Source of the DNA: Gordonia malaquae NBRC 108250
GTDB lineage: Bacteria; Actinomycetota; Actinomycetes; Mycobacteriales; Mycobacteriaceae
DNA: 37,522 bases
NCBI RefSeq assembly: GCF_000344135.1
Contig: NZ_BAOP01000023.1
Span: forward strand, 1 to 37,522
Direction of reading: 5' to 3'
The first letter of the stretch is position 1; every line of letters begins with the position of its first letter. The notes beneath the pieces were generated by a model. The model did not search any database. It was not told the DNA's origin and saw only the letters and a list, made by a program, of their open reading frames with translations. The translations under genes were made by a program, and so were the position numbers. This document shows positions 32,232 through 37,522 of the stretch, in pieces.

Positions 32232-33437
32232 CTACTTCGCGGTCACGCACCTCTGTGTGCTGACGGCGGAGGTCCGGCCCTTCGCCGCGGCGAGGTCCTG
32301 CTGAACCTGGGACGCGGTGAGGGCGAAGCCGGTGTCGTCCGCGGGGTCCTGCGAGGCGCCGAAGACGAGGCCCAGCACCTTGCCGTCCTCGGTGATCATC
32401 GGGCCGCCCGAGTTTCCGGAGCGGATGAGGCCACGCATCGTGTACACCTCGCGCTGCACCGGCTTGGGACTCTGATAGATGTCCGGGCCGTTGAGGTTCA
32501 CCACGTTCCGGACGCGGACCGGAGTGATCGTGTAGGGGCCGTTCTCCGGGAACCCGAGCACGATCGCGTCGTCGGACGTCGACGCCTGATCCGCGGCGAA
32601 ATCAAGCGACGGCGCCCGCAGGTTCGGGACGTCGAGGATCGCGACGTCTGTCCGGTAGTTGAACCAGACGACGGTCGCGTCGAGATGCCTGCCACGGGCC
32701 GTCTCGACGGACACTTCGTCGGTTCCGGCGACGACATGCGCATTGGTCATGATCCGGTTCGGTCCGACGACGAACCCACTGCCCTCCAACGACTGTCCGC
32801 AGCTCCGTGCGACGCCGGTGATCTTGATGACGCTCGGCCGCACCTGCCGGACGATCGGGAGTTCGGCGAGTTGTTGGTCCGGCTCGTCGACGTTGGAGAC
32901 CTTCGTCGCGCCGAAGGGGCCGATGACTTCCTTGATCCCGGAGGAGTCGATGAGCTCGGTCAGTTCGTCCGGCACGTTCCGCATCCACTGCGGAGCGACG
33001 TCGTCGACGGCTTGCACGATGCGCGAGTCGTCGACGGCCTGAGAGATCCTCGGCTGATCGGCGCCCCGCAGCGGGAACGACAGCAGCCACGCGGCCACCA
33101 GGATCGCCACTACCTGCAGCACCGATCCGACGCCGCTGTCGATTCGACGGAGCGTCGGTGAATGGATGCTGCTGCGGGCCGCCCGGCCGAGCACCATGCC
33201 CGACAGTTCGCCCACCACGATGAGGCCGATGATCAACAGGACCCCGACCGCGAGGCGCAGCCGCCCGTCGTCGAACTGTTTGATCACGAGCGGTGCGAGG
33301 AGGACCCCGGCGACCGCGCCGATCAGGACTCCGGCGAACGCGAGAGCCGACGCCGCAGCACCCTGGCGGTATCCGCTGAACGCGGCCAGGAGCGCGATCG
33401 CGACGATGACGAGGTCTACCCAGACGGACCCGCTCAC
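32232..33437 (-). CDS. marP: MarP-like membrane serine protease
   Basis: The 401-residue protein starts at GTG 33437, overlapping the NUDIX stop. Four N-terminal membrane helices in a CvpA-like arrangement (about 5-120) precede a periplasmic chymotrypsin-like domain. Its catalytic residues are H234 (TNAHVV), D264 (RTDVAIL) and S343 (SGNSGGP). Ser343 has the same number as in M. tuberculosis MarP (Rv3671c), which is needed for acid and oxidative stress resistance. Cysteines near 213 and 397 are spaced like the redox-regulated disulfide of that enzyme. Confidence 0.92.
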   Translation of the reverse strand: MSGSVWVDLVIVAIALLAAFSGYRQGAAASALAFAGVLIGAVAGVLLAPLVIKQFDDGRLRLAVGVLLIIGLIVVGELSGMVLGRAARSSIHSPTLRRIDSGVGSVLQVVAILVAAWLLSFPLRGADQPRISQAVDDSRIVQAVDDVAPQWMRNVPDELTELIDSSGIKEVIGPFGATKVSNVDEPDQQLAELPIVRQVRPSVIKITGVARSCGQSLEGSGFVVGPNRIMTNAHVVAGTDEVSVETARGRHLDATVVWFNYRTDVAILDVPNLRAPSLDFAADQASTSDDAIVLGFPENGPYTITPVRVRNVVNLNGPDIYQSPKPVQREVYTMRGLIRSGNSGGPMITEDGKVLGLVFGASQDPADDTGFALTASQVQQDLAAAKGRTSAVSTQRCVTAK

Positions 33438-34234
33438 TGCGGCGACTCCGGGACGTCAGCGGTCGCGAATCCCGACTCCTGGCGGTTGCCCGTCGCGGCG
33501 ATCATCTTCTCGAGCGGCCGGACGTCGTTCTTGTCCCAGGGCACTTCCCAGCCCGCGGCCTCGGCTATCGCTGCGATGATTCCGCCGGTGAATCCCCACA
33601 CCAGCATGCCGTCGAGCAGAAAGGCCGGGCCGCGGTACACGTTGCCGCCCATGAACGACCTGCTCACCTGGAAGCGGTTCTCGGGCTTGAGCAGTTCGCG
33701 GAGGTTCACTCGAGTGACGCGAGCGGTCTCACCCTCGTCCACCACGCGGACCGGAGTCGGCGACGACCAGTGCGCGAGCACCGGTGTCACTTCGAAGCCG
33801 GACGGTACCGGGAACGTCGGCAACGACGCGAGAACGTCGACGCCCTGCGGTATCAGCCCCGTCTCCTCGTAGGCTTCGCGCATCGCGGTGCCGACCGGGA
33901 AATCGTCTCCGGGATCACGGCTGCCGCCGGGGAACGCGATCTGACCGCTGTGGGTGCGCAGCGTCGCCGCACGTTCGGTCAGCAGGACATCCGCGTCGGC
34001 GGGCACACCTCCGGGGTGGTCTGCGGCGGCGTCGAACGACCCGCCGAACAGCACGAGCACCGACGCCGCACGCGAACTTCGGAGCGCGGCCACCCATTTG
34101 GAGCGATCACCACCACGATTGAGAACCGACTCGTTGACTGCGCCGACATCGTCGGTGATCGCCCGCATCCACTCGGGAACCGCAGCGCGGTCGACCAGTG
34201 GACCGGGCGTGTACTCGGGTCCTCGGCGACTCAC
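33434..34234 (-). CDS. NUDIX hydrolase, CoA pyrophosphatase type
   Basis: The 266-residue protein starts at GTG 34234, overlapping the thioredoxin-like stop. It carries [22 protein letters not shown], the UPF0035 signature of CoA-type NUDIX enzymes, then the NUDIX helix REAYEETGL. It would hydrolyse CoA or acyl-CoA to phosphopantetheine derivatives and 3',5'-ADP. It sits in the nth-thioredoxin-NUDIX-marP operon, in the same order as Rv3674c-Rv3671c. Confidence 0.9.
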   Translation of the reverse strand: MSRRGPEYTPGPLVDRAAVPEWMRAITDDVGAVNESVLNRGGDRSKWVAALRSSRAASVLVLFGGSFDAAADHPGGVPADADVLLTERAATLRTHSGQIAFPGGSRDPGDDFPVGTAMREAYEETGLIPQGVDVLASLPTFPVPSGFEVTPVLAHWSSPTPVRVVDEGETARVTRVNLRELLKPENRFQVSRSFMGGNVYRGPAFLLDGMLVWGFTGGIIAAIAEAAGWEVPWDKNDVRPLEKMIAATGNRQESGFATADVPESPQ

Positions 34235-34932
34235 GAAGCAGCCCCAAGGTCGACGCCCAGCTGCTCGCGGACGGCCCCGGTCAGATCTTCGTAGGTCTCG
34301 AACACACGCGGCAGCACGGCCGCCACGGATCCGTCCGCACGAATGAATACCGTGGACGGGAACACGCGTGGCGCCTTCACCGCCTGCGCGATCGAGCCCT
34401 GTGGATCGGTGACGACCGGCAAGTGGACTCCGACCTCTTGAAGGAACTTGAGAACGAAGTACGGCTTGTCGCCGCCCTCGCGTGCGTGAACTGCGAGCAC
34501 GTTCAGCTTGTCACCCGAGGCCGCCGACAGTCGGTCGAACAGGGGAAGCTCTCGTCGGCAGGGCAGGCACCACACCGCCCACATGTTGATGACCAGTGGT
34601 TTTCCGGCCGTCGCAGCACCGACGTCGATCGTCGAGCCGTCGCCCATGCACGGCACGGTCACGCCTGCCAGCGGTCCGGTCGCCGCCGCACCGGCGCCTG
34701 CGGGACACGGGTTCAGCGCCGCGTCGCGCCGGGCCGCGTCGATCTCGCTCTGTGCCACCGTCTGGTCGGTGATGCCGGACGGCGGGCTGCTCGGCGCTGC
34801 GGGCGCCGCCGGTTCGTCGGTCCCCCGCGGCCACAGCGCGACGACCAGGGCGATCGTCACGATGATGAACGCGATCATCGCCCGCATGCCGGGCAGCGCA
34901 AACGTCTTCTTCAGGGTGTCCATCGTGCTCAT
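34231..34932 (-). CDS. Membrane-anchored thioredoxin-like protein
   Basis: ATG 34932 ([11 protein letters not shown]) would overlap the expected nth stop as ATGA. The 233-residue protein has one membrane helix (about 15-38), an A/P-rich linker and a TlpA/ResA-like domain with the redox motif WCLPC and a cis-proline region ([12 protein letters not shown]). It acts outside the membrane, probably in disulfide exchange, and may partner with the disulfide-regulated MarP domain. In this sequence the nth frame runs into it without a stop. Confidence 0.87.
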   Translation of the reverse strand: MSTMDTLKKTFALPGMRAMIAFIIVTIALVVALWPRGTDEPAAPAAPSSPPSGITDQTVAQSEIDAARRDAALNPCPAGAGAAATGPLAGVTVPCMGDGSTIDVGAATAGKPLVINMWAVWCLPCRRELPLFDRLSAASGDKLNVLAVHAREGGDKPYFVLKFLQEVGVHLPVVTDPQGSIAQAVKAPRVFPSTVFIRADGSVAAVLPRVFETYEDLTGAVREQLGVDLGAAS

Positions 34933-35670
34933 TCGGTGATCCCCGCCAATGCGAGGAGATGGTCGGTCTCCGGAGCCTTTCACGAGTGCGGCCGCCTTGA
35001 CCGGATCGACCTGCCCCTCGCCGAACGACGGGCAGTCCTTCGCAAGCAGGCAGACGCCGCAGGCGGGAGTCCTCGCGTGGCACACCCGGCGCCCGTGGAA
35101 GATGATGCGGTGCGACAGGTCAGTCCACTCCTTGCGCGGGATCAACTCCCCGACGACCTTCTCGACCTTCACCGGATCGGTCTCCTGAGTCCAGTCCCAT
35201 CGGCGGACGAGACGGCCGAAGTGCGTGTCGACGGTGATCCCGGGGACACCGAACGCGTTGCCCAACACCACATTCGCCGTCTTCCGTCCGAATCCGGGAA
35301 GCGTGACGAGCTCTTTCAGGGTGCCGGGCACCTCACCGTCGAACCTGTCGACGAGCGCCTGCCCCAGGCCGATGATCGAGTTGGCCTTGTTTCGGTAGAA
35401 GCCCGTCGAGCGGATCATCTCCTCCAGTTCCGTCCGGTCGGCGCTCGCATACGAGAACGCGTCCGGGTACCGACGGAAGAGAGCGGGCGTCACCTGATTG
35501 ACGCGGACGTCTGTGCACTGCGCCGACAGGATCGTCGCCACGGACAGCTCCAGCGGAGTGGTGAAGTCGAGTTCGCAGTACACGTGCGGAAACGCCTCCT
35601 GCAGAGTCCTGTTCATCCGACGTGCTCGTCGGACCAGGCCCAGCGGGGTCTCCGGCTTACGTCTGCTCAC
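34929..35670 (-). CDS. nth: Endonuclease III with apparent 3' frameshift
   Basis: The start GTG 35670 is weakly supported and may be leaderless, with TAACCT eight bases upstream. The HhH-GPD core is intact: [31 protein letters not shown] contains the catalytic Lys and Asp. The 4Fe-4S motif C-x6-C-x2-C-x5-C is also present. It excises oxidised pyrimidines. After LVKG the expected ending ([14 protein letters not shown], stop at 34929) is readable only in another frame. One extra T on the minus strand at about 34974 shifts the frame, which then runs through the thioredoxin-like gene to 34231. This is either a sequencing error or a real Nth-thioredoxin fusion. Confidence 0.88.
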
Positions 35671-35780
35671 AACAACCCAGGTTAGCGGCCGCACCGCCGA
35701 TGCGACGATGCGGTAACAACTCGGTGACGACCGGCGTTCTGGTTTCCCAGCGCACCGCAGGTTCGTGTTGACTGGCCTGC

Positions 35781-36050
35781 ATGCAAGGACTGGCAGCTCT
35801 CCTGTTCCCTCCGGTGCTGATGTTCTTCGCACTGGCGATGGAGCGGGTTCAGACCGGGCTCGACCGACTGTCAGTCGGACGCGCCCACGTCGAGGAGTTC
35901 CTGGAGACCGCGGACGAGACCGATGTCGGCAACCTTGCGAAGGACGGACTGCCCGCCGCACTCGACGAACTGCGGCAGCGTCGCAGCAACGATGTGGGCG
36001 GGGAACCGGTCCTGCCGGCCGATTCTGACGCACGAACGCGCGCCAGCTGA
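35781..36050 (+). CDS. Small conserved membrane-anchored protein (Rv3675-like position)
   Basis: The 89-residue product from ATG 35781 has one N-terminal hydrophobic helix ([23 protein letters not shown]) and a charged helical remainder ([32 protein letters not shown]). A ribosome-binding site is weak. Its position between nth and crp matches the small Rv3675 membrane protein. The function is unknown. Confidence 0.72.
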   Translation: MQGLAALLFPPVLMFFALAMERVQTGLDRLSVGRAHVEEFLETADETDVGNLAKDGLPAALDELRQRRSNDVGGEPVLPADSDARTRAS

Positions 36051-36123
36051 CCACAAAACGCGCAGTTTTCGGACATTTCACCCTCGTGTGAATGCCTCGT
36101 ACACGCGTGATCAATTCAACAAC

Positions 36124-36129
36124 TATGAT
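36124..36129 (+). promoter_or_regulatory. Putative crp -10 box
   Basis: TATGAT lies in a locally AT-rich leader 56 bases before the crp start; the -35 region is weak. The transcript leader would be about 50 bases and contain AGAGAGG, the ribosome-binding site. Confidence 0.4.
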
Positions 36130-36184
36130 TTTGACCGTAGTGTTGAACTTCGAGCGCACGTTCGGAACAAGAGAGGTTCTTTAG

Positions 36185-36859
36185 GTGGAAGAGATACTCG
36201 CCAGGGCAGGTATTTTCCAGGGGGTCGAGCCCACAGCCGTTGCTGCACTCTCCAAGGAGTTGCAGCCGGTCGAGTTCCCTCGCGGCCATGTGATCTTCCA
36301 CGAGGGGGAACCGGGAGATCGGCTATACATCATCCTCAGCGGAAAGGTGAAGCTCGGACGTCGATCGCCTGACGGCCGCGAGAACCTGCTGACGATCATG
36401 GGGCCGTCCGACATGTTCGGCGAGCTGTCGATCTTCGACCCCGGTCCCCGCACGTCGTCGGCGACCACCGTAACCGAGGTCCGCGCCGTCTCCATGGATC
36501 GCGACGCGCTGCGCAAGTGGATCAAGGACCGCCCGGAGATCGCTGAGCAGCTGCTCCGCGTCCTCGCCCGTCGCCTGCGTCGTACCAACAACAACCTCGC
36601 GGACCTCATCTTCACCGACGTCCCCGGTCGTGTCGCGAAGCAGCTCCTGCAGCTCGCTCAGCGTTTCGGCACGCAGGAGGGCGGTGCCCTCCGCGTGACG
36701 CACGATCTGACGCAGGAGGAGATCGCTCAGCTGGTCGGCGCATCGCGCGAGACCGTGAACAAGGCTCTCGCCGACTTCGCGCAGCGCGGCTGGCTCCGCC
36801 TCGAAGGCAAGAGCGTTCTCATCGCCGACTCCGAGCGCCTCGCACGACGCGCACGCTAG
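36185..36859 (+). CDS. crp: cAMP-responsive regulator (Crp/GlxR family)
   Basis: GTG 36185 ([13 protein letters not shown]) starts a 224-residue protein of standard size. The cyclic-nucleotide pocket reads [18 protein letters not shown], with the conserved E and R-T-S that bind cAMP. The long dimer helix follows. The C-terminal HTH is [31 protein letters not shown]. This is the Rv3676/GlxR orthologue, a global regulator of carbon metabolism and resuscitation genes that binds TGTGA-N6-TCACA. Three such boxes occur in this window: upstream of acs, the Ms1-type RNA and the ICE replication operon. Confidence 0.95.
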   Translation: MEEILARAGIFQGVEPTAVAALSKELQPVEFPRGHVIFHEGEPGDRLYIILSGKVKLGRRSPDGRENLLTIMGPSDMFGELSIFDPGPRTSSATTVTEVRAVSMDRDALRKWIKDRPEIAEQLLRVLARRLRRTNNNLADLIFTDVPGRVAKQLLQLAQRFGTQEGGALRVTHDLTQEEIAQLVGASRETVNKALADFAQRGWLRLEGKSVLIADSERLARRAR

Positions 36860-36872
36860 TCGACCGACTCCC

Positions 36873-36889
36873 CTCGCTCCTTGAGCGAG
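36873..36889 (+). terminator. Hairpin after crp
   Basis: CTCGCTC and GAGCGAG pair with a three-base loop, 14 bases past the crp stop. There is no strong T-tract. It overlaps the start of the intergenic repeat block, so it may be part of that repeat. Confidence 0.5.
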
Positions 36890-36892
36890 AGG

Positions 36893-37025
36893 GCCTCTCC
36901 TGCTCCTTGAGCGCCCTTCGTCTCGCTGCGCTCGCTCAGGACCCGCGCAGCGAGTCGAAAGGTCCGGTTCCTGACACACATGTCCGGGGCCGGGCCTTCG
37001 TCGTAGAAACCCTTTCGACTCGCAA
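36893..37025. repeat. Degenerate intergenic repeats of the TTTCGACTCGC type
   Basis: GCTCCTTGAGCG, TCGCTGCGCTCGCTCAGG, GCAGCGAGTCGAAA and CTTTCGACTCGCAAGCTCGCT are overlapping variants of one unit in both orientations. The last variant breaks off at about 37025, where the IS110-type leader appears to begin. No gene is seen. Confidence 0.6.
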
Positions 37026-37335
37026 GCTCGCTAATGGAATGGACTGAGGTTGCCGACGAGAGTTGGCAGACTTAGTTGAGGTAGCCAGCCTTCGGGTGAG
37101 CACTTCAGCTCGCTGGGCCATTTCGTTGAGCCCTACCTTGAGATCGTGCCCCCGAAGGCTTCGCCTGACGAGCTCTTGATTGCTGCTGGGATGACGTGCC
37201 GGCCCACCCGTGCAGGTGTGGTGTGAGCACTGCGCCATTAGTCCGCAACCTGCTCGCCGGCCCCGGCTGCCGACCTCGGGCGGCACCACCGTCCGCCAGA
37301 GAAGGAACCGAGCAGCATAGAGAGGGTCGAGGGAC
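37026..37335 (+). other. Left-end leader of an IS110-family element, candidate guide-RNA region
   Basis: About 310 non-coding bases precede the transposase start. They contain several pairing-capable segments, such as CCTTCGGG-containing stems near 37088-37100 and 37150-37160. In IS110-group elements the left-end leader encodes the structured bridge/seek RNA that specifies target and donor DNA. The exact left end is not certain. Confidence 0.5.
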
Positions 37336-37522
37336 ATGTTGTTTGTAGGAGACGACTGGGCCGAAGATCATCACGATCTGGTCGTGATCGACGACAATCA
37401 GAAAGTCTTAGCCCGAGCCCGGGTCCCCGAAGGACCGGCCGGAATCACCGCATTCACCGACGTCATCGCACGAGCAGCGCTCAAGACAGTCACCAGTGAC
37501 GATGACCTCGACGACGACGCTG
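37336..37522 (+). CDS. IS110-family transposase, N-terminal part
   Basis: ATG 37336 (MLFVGDDWAEDHHDLVVIDDNQKVLARARVPEGPAGI) begins the DEDD/RuvC-like domain of IS110-family recombinases. The first aspartate pair (VGDDWAEDHHD) is catalytic. The frame is open at the window end after 62 codons. IS110 enzymes combine a RuvC-like and a Tnp domain and insert without terminal inverted repeats under guide-RNA control. Completeness of the element cannot be judged here. Confidence 0.88.
   Translation, partial: MLFVGDDWAEDHHDLVVIDDNQKVLARARVPEGPAGITAFTDVIARAALKTVTSDDDLDDDA

Overview
The window comes from a high-GC mycolic-acid actinobacterium (Mycobacteriales). Gordonia or a close relative fits best, but the genus is inferred. 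From about 18.9 kb to 36.9 kb the gene order follows the Mycobacterium tuberculosis block Rv3656c-Rv3676: tadC, tadB, tadA, ssd, 6C RNA, HAD hydrolase, Ms1-type RNA, Rv3662c-like protein, acs, a DUF1469 protein, an EphE-like hydrolase, marP, a CoA-type NUDIX enzyme, a thioredoxin-like protein, nth, an Rv3675-like protein and crp.

Region 1 (1 to about 15,080) is the right part of an integrated conjugative element (ICE); its left end is outside the window. It contains four small membrane proteins, a ribbon-helix-helix protein plus VirD4/TraG-like coupling ATPase, a mobilisation operon (MobC-like protein, MOBP-like relaxase, two charged small proteins), and a 500-base non-coding block holding a candidate oriT and an eight-copy 22-bp repeat array. 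A replication operon follows (excisionase-like protein, P4/D5 primase-helicase, NrdH-type redoxin, DUF2637 membrane protein with a C-terminal HTH). Upstream of it lies an AT-rich segment with about ten copies of a TGTACCGCTTTTT-type motif, a candidate origin. Two tiny regulators, an orphan integrase C-terminal fragment and a large serine recombinase complete the element. The recombinase gene abuts the first 32 codons of a DUF4244 (TadE-like) pilin gene, so the ICE sits inside a pilin gene of the host tad locus.

Region 2 (about 15.2 to 18.85 kb) separates that broken pilin gene from tadC. It carries a diverged duplicate of the tadC 3' end, three copies of the tadC-pilin intergenic sequence, and four cargo genes: an XRE regulator, a J-like/TM/cutinase fusion, a second J-like protein and a methyltransferase. 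It looks like an accretion island built by repeated events at the tadC 3' end.

Region 3 (18.85 to 36.9 kb) is core chromosome: tad ATPase and platform genes, a lipase/acyl-CoA ligase pair, two structured RNAs, acetyl-CoA synthetase, and the nth-thioredoxin-NUDIX-marP operon next to crp. nth has an apparent one-base frameshift that fuses it in frame to the thioredoxin gene. Crp/GlxR-type boxes lie upstream of acs, the Ms1-type RNA and, unexpectedly, the ICE replication operon. Region 4 (36.9 kb to the end) holds intergenic repeats and the 5' part of an IS110-family element whose long leader should carry its guide (bridge) RNA.
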